From positions 62,001 to 126,000 of the forward strand of contig NW_027331255.1 in the NCBI RefSeq assembly GCF_022965805.1: a stretch of DNA of 64,000 bases. The letters are read 5' to 3'. Positions 21,271 through 32,428 of this stretch are shown here, one piece after another. The stretch's first letter is position 1, and the number at the start of each line of letters is the position of its first letter. This DNA comes from Primulina eburnea. Taxonomy: Eukaryota > Streptophyta > Magnoliopsida > Lamiales > Gesneriaceae. A model generated the notes under the pieces. That model was not told where the DNA came from. It was given only the letters and a program-made list of their open reading frames with translations, and did no database searches. A program made the position numbers and the translations under genes.

Positions 21271-21550
21271 GGCGAATCAGCCGCAGAATTGACGACTCAG
21301 TCAATAACCTGACGAATCAGCCAGTAATTAGGCGAATCAGCCAATAACCAGACGAATCAGCCTGTAATTAAGCGAATCAGCTTAAGTTTAGACGAATCAG
21401 TCTATAACCCGACGAATCAGCCGGTGACTAGGCGAATCAGCCGGTGACTAGGCGAATCAGCCTATAATAAGGCGAATCAGTCAATAACCCGACGAATCAG
21501 CCGGTGACTAGGCGAATCAGCCTATGACTCAACGACTCAGTAATCAATAC
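21271..21550 (-). repeat. Minisatellite inside LTR 2
   Basis: Same about 20 bp units with core CGAATCAGCC as in LTR 1. One unit carries GAC where LTR 1 has AGT. Confidence 0.88.
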
Positions 21551-22430
21551 ATACAGTCAGTATCTAAGCAAATCAGTCAATGACTAGCGAATCAGCAGTC
21601 ATTACATGCAGTAGCTATAAATCAATAAGATACAAATATCAATCTTATCACACAGTAGCTATAAATCAATAAACTACAATCATAAGTCTGATTAATTGCA
21701 AATATCAATGCAATAAGTAAAAGTATGTGATTTAGGGAAACTCGAGTCAAACCTCACTCGAGTTGTGCAATCCCAACTCAACATTAATTTATACCTTTTA
21801 CTCTGATACTCTGACTATGTCGAAGTCTCGAACCCCAAGCCTGTCAATACTCAATCTGACAAGAACAATATCGAGGAGTATAATATCAATACACCACTCG
21901 AATTAAATCTGTCCTGCTCAATACTCAATCTAATTCACTATCGATGGCATAACGGTATAATATCAATATACCCAACAATACCATATCAATCAGATATTAA
22001 TTCTAATATCTCATAATCGATAACAACTCAATTCTGATATCAATTCTTAATCAACTCAACTCTAAAAACCATAATATTTTCATATGGTATCTGTTCCTCA
22101 ATCCGGTTTCGATTATACGATGTCTAACATGACAAGAACATCATATATGAATCATATCAGATTCTGACAATACCATAATTTCAAATCATATCAAAACGTA
22201 GCAAAACTTACGTCCAGTTGTAGCCTACGTCGATAGGAACACAGTACCGAAGTCAGATTCAAAATCAGACGGACGGATTTCTCACAACAGGCGTAAGGAT
22301 TTTTCACTCTTTTCCAGAAACCCTTTCTTGATCCTTTTCCTTCTTTCTGAAGAGTTGCAAAGTGTTATTCGTTTATATACATCCCAATTGCATGGTTCTG
22401 AAACGTGTCTTCTTTTCATCATTTTCAGGC

Positions 22431-22610
22431 GGCGCTCGGGCGGTAAGAAAGTACCGCTCGAGCGCGGCACTTTCTGCCCGGCTACTTGGCTTATCATGCA
22501 TTGGCGCTCGGGCGGTAATATTCTACCGCTCGGGCGCCATGCTTTCTGTCCGAGCACTTTCCTTGTTGAACACTGGCGCTCGGGCGGTAATATTCTACCG
22601 CTCGGGCGCC
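22431..22610 (-). promoter_or_regulatory. Three GC-rich hairpins in LTR 2
   Basis: Copies of the hairpins at 16831-17010, at 22431-22465, 22503-22538 and 22575-22610. The TATA-like box is at 22371-22380. Confidence 0.75.
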
Positions 22611-22744
22611 ACAGGTTCTGCCCGAAAATCACATAACTCATGTGTTTTAACCAATTTGGTCTCGGAGCGGTCCAACTATACTCATATCCATTCATAATCA
22701 ATAAATCATCTCAGATTACGGTAATCAAATCCTTGGGCATTACA

Positions 22745-22757
22745 TTTCTCCCCCTCT
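22745..22757 (-). other. Polypurine tract, G1 array unit 2
   Basis: AGAGGGGGAGAAA on the minus strand abutting LTR 2. Confidence 0.88.
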
Positions 22758-24911
22758 TAGATCTGAGTTCGTCCTCGAACTCGCAAGTAATCCCTTCAGA
22801 AATAACAGAAGAAATGTATACAGAGTTTAAATCAAAAACTCATCTCCAGGAATCTATTCTGATATTTCAATCTCATATCAAATTCTATTTCCACAAATAG
22901 CTCTAATAAAGTCAATTTTGCAATACTGGTTATACAAACATCTGTATAGACCCAACTAACAGTTCGTAACAGCTCAACACCATCAGCTGTTATTCAGTCA
23001 GTGTATCTCGATCAAAGATATATTCGATCTTCGATCTCAGTTACCAATAGTCATCGTCCGACATTGGCATATTCAGTCTGTTTATCATGAGCTATTTTCA
23101 TTTTCTTCTGAATTAGCTTCATCTTTTCCGTCATATATCTGATCATATCAGGTCCAATATCAGGAATCTCAGAGATATCATCTCAATAAAGAGAGTGTCC
23201 ATATATATTTCCGTATAACGCTTCAAAGAAGCGATTTCAACACTCGTCTGAGATCTGTTGTTGTACGACAATTCACAAATGACAATGAATCATGTAAACT
23301 AGTGCTACAATCTAGCACTACAGTTCCTGGTTATTCTCCAGTATTCGGATAATTCGCTCTGATTATCCGTCAATCTATAGACGATAGATGAAAGAGTTCG
23401 TGATCTATTCTGCCAAAATACAAAATCAACCAAAAATCATGGTATGATATCGTCAATTTAGGCATTCAGTGCAGCCTAATTACTCTTCTGATACATTCTA
23501 TGGTGGCATTCTGATCTTTCTGACCACTTCTCTGACATCAATCGGTGTCATTTGATCATGTTTGTACATTCTCTAGTACAAACTGATAGATATAGATTGA
23601 ACAATCTGTCAATCTTAATCATATCATATTATAATCTGTAAAAATGACGGTAATTACATTACGAAGACTATAGAAATGTACTCCCATTTCTATTTAGAAC
23701 TTTACAATTCTGTAATAAATCTTCTGATCTCTATCTTTCTATCTTTTCTGTTAGCGATTTAGACATCTCAGTACAATTTCTGCCAACATTTCAATCCATT
23801 TCTGTTATAACTGATCTCATCTGTCTATATCACAACTATCTGTTCGAATACAATACATTCTCAATCATCAGACTGAACACTGAATTCATTACTGTAAGTT
23901 TCTGACACTATCTGTCCTTTCTGATTCGAACTATTTGACATATACAATCAGTTAATAACATAAATTAAAGAGGAAATACCTACCTGGTATTCGGCTCTGA
24001 CTATTAATATCAAGCTTTGCTGTACAATTCTGACACATCTGATATCACAGAATAATCAACCTCATATCTGTTACTCTGATCGACACTCGGTTCTGACTAT
24101 CGATATTGAGTTCTAAACATTCTACTCAGCGTTTCGAACTGCTAACGTTTCAACATCAGCTTTGGTTCGGACGGTACAATGTAATCTCCATTGTCTACAA
24201 TATGTCTCCACCACGTACTCAGAATAAGCATCAATATTCAATCAGATTCAAGGCTAAAACCAATTTCTCTGATTGGAATCAGATCTGAAGTCTTACCAGA
24301 GAAAACATCAATAATTTTCATATCATTGGTAAATCAGCCAATGATAGACTCAACTTCAGTAAATCAACTGAATACATAAGGAGTCACTCTGCTCCTTTCT
24401 GTAATAATCGAGTCATAGCTAGTACGAATACCAAAGAAATTCTCAGTCTAGAATTCTTATCATACAATATTCATCTCTTGGTCATCTCAGGTCTGATTCT
24501 CACCATCTTCTGGAACTAATCTATGGTAGTTCTGTACTGGATCCGCATATCAATATCATTAATGCAGTTCCAAAATCAGGGAACACCAGTACAATACCAT
24601 CTACCACACAATCTAACTCGATCTCATTCTCATCATACTGTAGTATCCAAGATCTAACAGAAATCACTGATACAAGATCTTTTCTCAAGGAAAGAAACAC
24701 TACTACAGTAAATAAAGACTCAACAGATAATGCATGCATCAATGCAAATCTTTCAGAAATAATAATATGTGAAGCACCGGTATTCCTCAATACATATGCA
24801 GGATAATCAAACAAATCAGTTACCTGCAACATCATCATCTGGTGCTTCTTGAGCCTGCTCCTCGGTCAAAGCAAATACTCTGGCCTGCTGTCTAGGAGGT
24901 TGGCCAACTGT
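22758..24911 (-). pseudogene. pol: Relic pol, G1 array unit 2
   Basis: Same sequence as 17158-19311 in every line compared, including the NTG in place of D(T/S)G in the protease-like frame (24521-24838) and the decayed linker. No RT or integrase motif. Confidence 0.7.
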
Positions 24912-25904
24912 CTAGCTTCCTCCTGGCCTCTGCTGTGACTGAGATGGTGCTGGCTGAAATGAAGGAACGGCAGCTGATCGTCTACTCCACTGTGCCGCTG
25001 ATCCAGATGGTTCAGTTCCCTGGGATCTTTGGGAACCCCTCTGTGGACACACTCTAGAAAAATGTCCCTGTTGCTTGCAGAAGTGGCAGCTACCAAGTAC
25101 TCCTTGGCATTGCTCAGTGGAATGTCTCCCTCCACAATTTCCGCAGTACACGCCGGTATAACTCTGCTGAGAACCACTGGAACTAGAAGAACTGACGCCA
25201 GACTTCTTAAACTGCTTTCCTCTAGCTTTCAGAAAATCTTTCCTTCCACCACTACTACTGCCACTCTCGAATCGGGGAGGTGGTTGCTGTGGTCTCGACA
25301 CTGGAGGAACAAATTCAGCTCCTCTCTGCCTTATCAGGCCTGCCTCAGCGCCCTTTGCTCTATTCATGGCATCAGCAAAGTTATTGGGTCGCCCTGTGTT
25401 CACCAATGTAAAAATATCGGGGTTCAGGCCATTGATGAACTGATCAGCAACGGCTTCGTCGTTTTCAGACACATGAGGAGCAAACTTCAACAAGGTAGAG
25501 AACTTGGTCACATATTCTTCAATGTTCAGCTGACCTTGTCTCAAATTGGCAAACTCCGCCCCCTTGTCTTTTCTGTACGATATTGGGAAGAATCTCTGAT
25601 AAAACTCAGTTTTAAACACATCCCAAGTAATAATCGTACCTCGTTGCTCCAAGGCCCTCTTCATTGTAATCCACCAGCTTTGTGCAACATCCAGCAACTG
25701 GTGTCCAATCAATTTAATCCGACGCTCATCACTGTACTCCAGTGAATCAAACAGCAACTCAATGCTACCTAACCAACTCTCACACTCGACTGATGTCTCA
25801 GTACCTTTCAGAGTGGGTGGTGTGAATGACTGAAACCTCTTCAGCAAGGTTTCCATTGGAGGATTCGATGAACTACCCTGTTCTGGTACTCTTCTCGGAG
25901 GCAT
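24912..25904 (-). CDS. gag: Intact G1 Gag, unit 2
   Basis: Translates to the same 330 residues as the Gag of unit 1, with both zinc knuckles at about 254-266 and 273-286. Identity at all 330 positions, with no nucleotide difference noticed across the whole internal region, points to a very recent duplication, recent conversion, or an assembly effect. The product and role are as for unit 1. Confidence 0.92.
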   Translation of the reverse strand: MPPRRVPEQGSSSNPPMETLLKRFQSFTPPTLKGTETSVECESWLGSIELLFDSLEYSDERRIKLIGHQLLDVAQSWWITMKRALEQRGTIITWDVFKTEFYQRFFPISYRKDKGAEFANLRQGQLNIEEYVTKFSTLLKFAPHVSENDEAVADQFINGLNPDIFTLVNTGRPNNFADAMNRAKGAEAGLIRQRGAEFVPPVSRPQQPPPRFESGSSSGGRKDFLKARGKQFKKSGVSSSSSSGSQQSYTGVYCGNCGGRHSTEQCQGVLGSCHFCKQQGHFSRVCPQRGSQRSQGTEPSGSAAQWSRRSAAVPSFQPAPSQSQQRPGGS

Positions 25905-26190
25905 ATCTGAAACTCAAAAGGATTAGTAATCCAATCCAACACACCTGTTTCAATTCAGTCTCTCCTACGATCATCTTACTGCTGATCGAGAATCAATTCA
26001 GATTCATTTCAAATAATACATATTACAAAATCAAATCAGATAAATCAAGTAACATGTATTATATAAAGCAGTACAACATGCTAGCATTCACAAGCAAGGA
26101 AAGAAAATTCAATCTACCCGGCTCACTAGCCTCTTCTATCTCAATCTAAAGAACTCTAGGTTCTAGACCAATAGCTCTGATACCACCTGT
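25905..26190 (-). other. Leader and primer site of G1 array unit 2
   Basis: Non-coding leader. The primer site GCTCTGATACCA (plus strand) is at 26174-26185, five bases before LTR 3. Confidence 0.85.
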
Positions 26191-26871
26191 TGTGGGGACC
26201 CGGACGCTAATCAAGTTCTTAATCATGTTTGGGACTAATTAATCAATTATAAAACAGGGTCTAAAATTTTTTTTTTTAAAATACAAAGCGGAAACGTAAT
26301 GTAATTTACTCAAATTACATATTAAACATGAACATACAAATCTTGCGTTATCTACAAGAATTCAACTAGGTTCAACTACATATCAGTGCTGAATCCTATG
26401 TTGCTTCGAAGCCCGGATCTCCACGCTATCTAATCTTCTCTCATCCTCTTCTTGACCCTGATCCAGCCCCACCTGTTGTCATGCACACATACAAAACAAG
26501 ACAACAACCGGATAACTCCGGTGAGATATAAATATCCCAGTATAAACAATGTAAACATGCAGTCATATAAAAGCATATACGAAAGCATATAAGAAGTATT
26601 CATAACATGTCTCAAATCAGAAACATAAATTTATATCAAACATTCAATAATCATGAATGGCATAAACAATGTAAATCAACATGTCATATCAGACTCAACT
26701 CAACCGACGCGTCGTCTCAGACTCGACTCCACTGACGCGTCGTCTCAGACTCGATTCAACTCTAACCTAGGGATCCCGATGTCTGGATATAGGTAATTAT
26801 ATCGAATCTCAGCCGATAGGAATGAATCAATCCCTAAACGGCATCGATATAATTAATATCTCCAGTGTCTG

Positions 26872-27151
26872 GGCGAATCAGCCGCAGAATTGACGACTCA
26901 GTCAATAACCTGACGAATCAGCCAGTAATTAGGCGAATCAGCCAATAACCAGACGAATCAGCCTGTAATTAAGCGAATCAGCTTAAGTTTAGACGAATCA
27001 GTCTATAACCCGACGAATCAGCCGGTGACTAGGCGAATCAGCCGGTGACTAGGCGAATCAGCCTATAATAAGGCGAATCAGTCAATAACCCGACGAATCA
27101 GCCGGTGACTAGGCGAATCAGCCTATGACTCAACGACTCAGTAATCAATAC
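26872..27151 (-). repeat. Minisatellite inside LTR 3
   Basis: Same about 20 bp repeat as in LTR 1 and LTR 2. Confidence 0.88.
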
Positions 27152-28031
27152 ATACAGTCAGTATCTAAGCAAATCAGTCAATGACTAGCGAATCAGCAGT
27201 CATTACATGCAGTAGCTATAAATCAATAAGATACAAATATCAATCTTATCACACAGTAGCTATAAATCAATAAACTACAATCATAAGTCTGATTAATTGC
27301 AAATATCAATGCAATAAGTAAAAGTATGTGATTTAGGGAAACTCGAGTCAAACCTCACTCGAGTTGTGCAATCCCAACTCAACATTAATTTATACCTTTT
27401 ACTCTGATACTCTGACTCTGTCGAAGTCTCGAACCCCAAGCCTGTCAATACTCAATCTGACAAGAACAATATCGAGGAGTATAATATCAATACACCACTC
27501 GAATTAAATCTGTCCAGCTCAATACTCAATCTAATTCACTATCGATGGCATAACGGTATAATATCAATATACCCAACAATACCATATCAATCAGATATTA
27601 ATTCTAATATCTCATAATCGATAACAACTCAATTCTGATATCAATTCTTAATCAACTCAACTCTAAAAACCATAATAATTTCATATGGTATCTGTTCCTC
27701 AATCCGGTTTCGATTATACGATGTCTAACATGACAAGAACATCATATATGAATCATATCAGATTCTGACAATACCATAATTTCAAATCATATCAAAACGT
27801 AGCAAAACTTACGTCCAGTTGTAGCCTACGTCGATAGGAACACAGTACCGAAGTCAGATTCAAAATCAGACGGACGGATTTCTCACAACAGGCGTAAGGA
27901 TTTTTCACTCTTTTCCAGAAACCCTTTCTTGATCCTTTTCCTTCTTTCTGAAGAGTTGCAAAGTGTTATTCGTTTATATACATCCCAATTGCATGGTTCT
28001 GAAACGTGTCTTCTTTTCATCATTTTCAGGC

Positions 28032-28211
28032 GGCGCTCGGGCGGTAAGAAAGTACCGCTCGAGCGCGGCACTTTCTGCCCGGCTACTTGTCTTATCATGC
28101 ATTGGCGCTCGGGCGGTAATATTCTACCGCTCGGGCGCCATGCTTTCTGTCCGAGCACTTTCCTTGTTGAACACTGGCGCTCGGGCGGTAATATTCTACC
28201 GCTCGGGCGCC
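28032..28211 (-). promoter_or_regulatory. Three GC-rich hairpins in LTR 3
   Basis: Same hairpins at about 28032-28066, 28104-28139 and 28176-28211. As the 5' LTR in element orientation, this copy would drive transcription leftwards through both units. Confidence 0.75.
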
Positions 28212-28345
28212 ACAGGTTCTGCCCGAAAATCACATAACTCATGTGTTTTAACCAATTTGGTCTCGGAGCGGTCCAACTATACTCATATCCATTCATAATC
28301 AATAAATCATCTCAGATTACGGTAATCAAATCCTTGGGCATTACA

Positions 28346-28350
28346 AGAAA
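28346..28350. repeat. Right target-site duplication of the G1 array (AGAAA)
   Basis: AGAAA after the terminal TACA. It matches 14985-14989. Confidence 0.88.
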
Positions 28351-29062
28351 TGAGTCTAAGAGATGAAGGAAAGTTTGCAAGATAAATGGAGCAAATAATC
28401 TTTTCTATCTTTGAGTTTGAGAGATAAGGAAGGGAGAATGATATCAAAGATTTGAGGTTGATATTCTAGGGTGCATGGCCGATTTTATCATCATTAAAAA
28501 GGAGGGAAAAGTTGCTAGATAAACACGGTAAAATTATTGCTTAAATATTATTTAGTGGTAAATAAAATTTAAGGAATTATCCATCATGAATGGATAGGGA
28601 AAGATATCAAAGTTTGAGGGTTGACAATTAATTAAATCCCTACCAGTGAAGTGGCCGAAAATTTTGATAATGGAAGGGAAAAATATTTCTTAAATATTTT
28701 ATTTTAAGTCTTTAGTGTTTTATCTACCCAATAAATATTTTAGTAAATTAAGAAATTAATTATTGAACTTTATTTTCTACCTATCTCAAATTATTTAAAT
28801 AATTCCTCAATCTTTCTTTTACATTAAATTAACTTATTATTTAACTTAAATAAATTCTAGGAATGATTTCTTAATATTAAATTTTATCTCAAATTCCAAC
28901 TCCAGTCCGGCCTCACTCAATTAACTGAAAAGGTAACAATTAAACTACTGCAATAAAATAATTAAATTTAAGGAAAAGAATTTAAATTCTCATGCAATAA
29001 AATCATATTTAAATACTAGAATTATGCATGGCTTATACGTAGTATAATTTACGGGTTCTACA
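28351..29062 (-). repeat. G4 left LTR, segment 3 (element 5' end of 3' LTR)
   Basis: A/T-rich sequence without a gene, ending ACGGGTTCTACA; on the minus strand the LTR starts TGTAGAACCCGTAAATT. It continues 14511-14989 across the G1 array insertion. Confidence 0.6.
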
Positions 29063-29852
29063 TTTGAGGTCTAGGAGGACCCGTGTACGGCTTCTTGTTA
29101 GGCTGATTGTTATTATTCTGATGTTGTTGCCTCTTGCGCTGATTCTCAAAATCGATGTCCCTCAAAGCCTATTCGGAATGGAAAGCGTAAGTGATGGCAG
29201 TAGCACAATCCAAAGGTCGCATCATCATAACCTTTTTGCGAAGGGTAGGTGAAGGCCATCCATGAAATGCTTAAGCTTCATTGCAGAATCCCAGCAATGA
29301 GGGGTACAAATGGCAACCCCTATCAAACTTCTTTACAAACTCGGCAACAGTCGCGTCCCCCTGGATGAGGGTCATAAACTCCCTCATCAGTCATCCTCTA
29401 ACATCGACAGTAAAGTATTTTTCTTGGAATATATCCTTGAAACGAGCCCAAGTGATAGTAGCAAGATCAACACTGTGCTCGGCTCCCTCCCACCATAAAG
29501 AAGCGTCATCCCTGAATAGACAAGTAGTACACCTCACTCGATCCGTATCCGCCATATCCAAATAATGAAAGTGTAACTCAAGTGAACGGATCCAACTCTC
29601 AGCAGCAAAGGGATCGGTGGTGCCAGAAAATTCCTTCGGCCCTAGCCTCCGGAACTGATCATAAATGTCGTGATGTCGCCTAGGCGCCTGCTGTAACTGC
29701 TGCTGCTGCTGTATCTCCGGCTCGAAGAGACAAGCCATGCCATCAAGAGCACGAGTAGCAGCATCCCCTGGTGGTGGTGGTGGTGGTGCATTTCCTTGAT
29801 TGTTCCCTTGGTGATTCACACTTTTTCTGCTTGGTTTCATTAACAGGGGCAT
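29063..29852 (-). pseudogene. gag: G4 Gag, truncated and fused to the LTR
   Basis: The frame 29391-29852 (153 codons) holds a Pro-rich N-terminus, the gypsy capsid-type segment YDQFRRLGPKEFSGTTDPFAA, WIRSLELHFHYLDM and DDASLWWEGAEHSVDL. After a stop near 29391 it continues, with further lesions, as LMREFMTL, VAEFVKKFDRGC and a basic Asn/Gln-rich segment ending PYTGPPRP at the LTR border. In related Gag proteins this basic segment is followed by the zinc knuckle. Here the knuckle, all of pol and a normal polypurine tract are missing, and the sequence passes directly into TGTAGAACCC at 29062. G4 is thus an internally deleted, non-autonomous element. Confidence 0.78.
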
Positions 29853-30140
29853 GTCTAGGAGGAATTTTATCTGAATGTATTCTAATTTCTAACGTAACCA
29901 ACATGCATTTAAATCTAAGTTCTCTAACCATGTGACATATCCTAAATCGTTTTAGCAATTTAAGCATGCAAGGCATAAGTACTCAAAAAGCTAATAAACA
30001 TGTAACGTAAACATAATATTCATATCGTCAAGCAGGTAACAACATATTAAATCACATAAAGCATGTAAAACTTGCAACTTTGAGGCTTGACGACTGATCT
30101 TTCTGGTGCTGATGGTGGCACAACCCTTTTCAGGACCTTT
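29853..30140 (-). other. G4 leader
   Basis: Non-coding, A/T-rich, between primer site and gag. No feature recognised. Confidence 0.5.
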
Positions 30141-30152
30141 ACTTTGATACCA
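30141..30152 (-). other. G4 primer binding site (variant)
   Basis: The minus strand reads TGGTATCAAAGT two bases from the LTR. It departs from the usual TGGTATCAGAGC at two positions. Confidence 0.7.
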
Positions 30153-30154
30153 AC

Positions 30155-30509
30155 TGAAACGTCTGTCCTTTTTATTGCTTAAAAGTACTAGAATTTTTTT
30201 TTCAATCACTCAATTTTCGGCCATATACATAACCCTCATGAAAATATTTTTATAACATATTTTCCCCTTTAAAATAAAAGATCATCTAACTAGCATTTTA
30301 AAAATCAAGTGAAATAGTCATAAAATGAAATCGTCGCATGTTTTACCAAACCTAAAAAACAATAAATTTGAAAAGTATAGCCCATACTTAACCTCTCAAA
30401 AATATCTCAAAAAGAATAAATAAATAGTCTTAAAATCTTTAACATAAATCATGATTCATAAATCGTAAATGCGGAAAAAGTAGAAGCATTGGTCCTCGGG
30501 TTGTGTGCG
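30155..30509 (-). repeat. G4 right LTR, 355 bp before the G2 insertion
   Basis: Starts TGAAACGTCTGTCC at 30155 next to the primer site and is cut at 30509 by the G2 LTR. Its continuation is not found to the right of G2, so the far side was lost or rearranged. Confidence 0.65.
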
Positions 30510-30552
30510 TGTAGCGTACCGTACTTTTACCGTTCGAAATTTGTTAACATAA
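30510..30552 (-). repeat. G2 left LTR, piece 1
   Basis: Matches the start of the right LTR (tgtagcgtaccgtac) from 46746. It ends in CATAA, the target duplication of the solo LTR. Confidence 0.85.
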
Positions 30553-30682
30553 TGTAATGCCCAAGATTTTATATCGTGTTAAATTACGATTATTAATTTT
30601 TAATCGAGATGATTACGAAAGGGCTAATCGAGACACGAATTAATAGTTTGTATATGAAATTGTTGGTGCGAGGGCCGAAGGT

Positions 30683-31015
30683 ATCGCGCATATGCGCGAA
30701 GAGTAGGCGCGCATATGCGCGAGTAGGGCAGAAGCCCATGGTGCGGAACAGAACACTAGGCGCACATGCGCGACTGTATGCGCGCACATGCGCGAGGGGT
30801 CCAGAGATGTTGGCGCACATGCGCGATGTGGATTCGCGCACATGCGCGAGACAACCCGACACTTGGCATTTTTGAGCAGAAGCCTCGCGCATATGCGCCA
30901 AGATATGCCGCGCATATGCGCGAGCCACCGTGAGACAGACGCGCCGAGACTTAGGGTCTCGCGCATATGCGCCAGTTGGTGTCGCGCATATGCGCGAGAC
31001 GTGTTTTACAAAGGA
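30683..31015 (+). promoter_or_regulatory. Ten GCGCAYATGCGC palindromes in pairs, before a TA-rich box
   Basis: Twelve-base palindromes GCGCATATGCGC or GCGCACATGCGC occur about ten times, in five pairs with roughly 10-25 bases inside a pair. A TATATATA run follows at 31044-31063. Position in the LTR (about 130-460) is comparable to the hairpin cluster of the tandem array, but the motif is unrelated. Confidence 0.78.
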
Positions 31016-31043
31016 TGCGCCACCTCGCCATAAGCATGAACGG

Positions 31044-31063
31044 TATATATATATATATATATA
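31044..31063 (+). repeat. (TA)n microsatellite, possible TATA box
   Basis: About ten TA dinucleotides directly downstream of the palindrome array, where the related LTRs have TATATAA. Confidence 0.7.
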
Positions 31064-32428
31064 CATACAAAAGAAAATCGAAGAATCAGCGCAAAAATCG
31101 AAATTTAAGGGGAAAGTCGATTCTTGATTTTAGAATTCGATTTGCGATCAATCCGTCCGTTAGATTTTAAATCCGACTTCGGTATTGTGTTCATATCAAT
31201 GCAGGCTACTACAGGACGTAAGTTTTATTACGTTTTGACATGTTTTGAAAATATGATGTTGTTAGAATTTAATACACGTCATATATGATGTTCTTGACAT
31301 GTTAGACATCGTAGAATCGAAGTCAGATTAAGAAACGGATATCATATAGAATTGTTATGAATTTCAAAGTTGAATTGACTGAAATGTGATGTCAGATTTG
31401 TACGGTGGTTGACTATAAGCTAATGGAATTGGTATAGACTGATATGGTATTACCAGTATCACAAGATTATACTGTTGTACTGTAAGAATTTGATAAAACA
31501 GAGGTGTCGTGATTTAATTAGAACATTGATACAGTGTATTGATATTGTCATTGCCAGATTGAACAGTGACAGACTTTGAGTCAAGACTTCGATTGTATCA
31601 GAGCAACATTAAGAAATGTATAAATAAATGTTGATTGGGGATTGCACAACTCGAGTTAGGTTTGACTTGAGTTTCCCAAAATCATATACTTTATTTTATT
31701 GCATTGATATTTGCAGATTATCAGATTGATATGTTTCGTCTATTGAATGATAGCAGAGCCAGAGTTTGTGTCTAGGGCAGATCAGCCTAGCTAGGGCAGA
31801 ACCGCCGAGTCTTTGTCAGAACCGCTAAGACTCTAGACTTACGGTGTATCGATGTGCTTAGATGTAGATCGACTTCTATTGTAGACATTCGATACAGCAT
31901 GCCGAAGTCTAAATTTAGATTGGGATCCCTATGTTAGAAATAAGATAAGATCAGATAACAAGTCATTGACTTAAATACAGATTCGTATTTGTTCATGTAA
32001 TTAGATTGAATACATGTTTTAATGATTGTTTATGCTTTTATATATGTTTTATATGATTGCATTGATGCATTGTTTATACTGGGATATTTATATCTCAACG
32101 GAGTTATCCGGCTGTTGTCTTGTCTGTATGTGTGCATGGCAACAGGTGGGACAGGTTCAGGGTCACAGAGGTGAAGAAAGATCGAGATTAGAGTGGAGAC
32201 TACGGAGTTGGATTAGAGATAGGGTTTAAACACTTGATAGTTAGTTGTTAAACCTGAGATGTAAATGATTGTGTGTTGTATTAGATATATACTTTTATAC
32301 TGATATGTATAGGAGTTTGATTCCATTACCTTCCGCATTTTAAAAAAAAAATTTAGACCCTGTTTATTATAATTGATTAATTAGTCCCAATCACGATTAA
32401 GAAGATGATTAGCGTCCGGGTCCCCACA

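Larger units (their letters stand above)
20591..22744 (-). repeat. G1 array LTR 2 (middle, shared)
   Basis: 2154 bp. It serves as 5' LTR of unit 1 and 3' LTR of unit 2. Private changes: T at 22077 (A in the others) and one T fewer in the T-run near 20668. The minisatellite (21271-21550) and hairpins (22431-22610) are as in LTR 1. Confidence 0.92.
14990..28345 (-). mobile_element. G1 tandem array: LTR-internal-LTR-internal-LTR
   Basis: Three LTRs (14990-17144, 20591-22744, 26191-28345) alternate with two identical 3446 bp internal regions. All units point to the minus strand. The outer ends are flanked by the same five bases AGAAA (14985-14989 and 28346-28350), so the whole 13.4 kb behaves as one insertion. 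Each internal region has its primer site, gag and polypurine tract. This is known of tandem LTR elements produced by LTR-LTR unequal recombination; here the count and the clean target duplication are directly visible. Confidence 0.9.
26191..28345 (-). repeat. G1 array LTR 3 (right, element 5' LTR)
   Basis: 2155 bp. Four private substitutions relative to LTR 1 and LTR 2: A at 26507, C at 27418, A at 27516 and T at 28090. The minisatellite is at 26872-27151 and the hairpins at 28032-28211. It ends TACA at 28345, directly followed by AGAAA. Confidence 0.92.
12979..30509 (-). mobile_element. Gypsy element G4, gag-only, interrupted by several insertions
   Basis: Minus-oriented gypsy element. Its right LTR begins at 30155 next to a primer site (30141-30152). 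Its internal part (29063-30154) holds only gag. Its left LTR ends with ACGGGTTCTACA at 29062 and is traceable leftwards through two insertions to the edge of the copia element at 12979. The LTR left end is lost at C1, and the right LTR is cut by G2 at 30510. That 12979-13752 and 14511-14989 belong to this LTR is inferred from target-site continuity, not from a second copy. Confidence 0.6.
30553..32428 (+). mobile_element. G1 solo LTR (subfamily with GCGCATATGCGC motifs)
   Basis: 1876 bp, plus orientation, from TGTAATGCCCAAG to GGTCCCCACA, with five-base duplication CATAA on both sides (30548-30552 and 32429-32433). No internal region is present, so LTR-LTR recombination removed it. Both ends match the G1 arrays, but the upstream motif array and the middle part differ. 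Small reading frames in 30593-31170 only follow the palindromes. Confidence 0.92.

Noticed and set aside
30593..31170. Overlapping frames on both strands with Arg/Cys/Ala/His-rich repeats
   Set aside because: They simply translate the GCGCAYATGCGC palindromes in all frames; no start context or homology.
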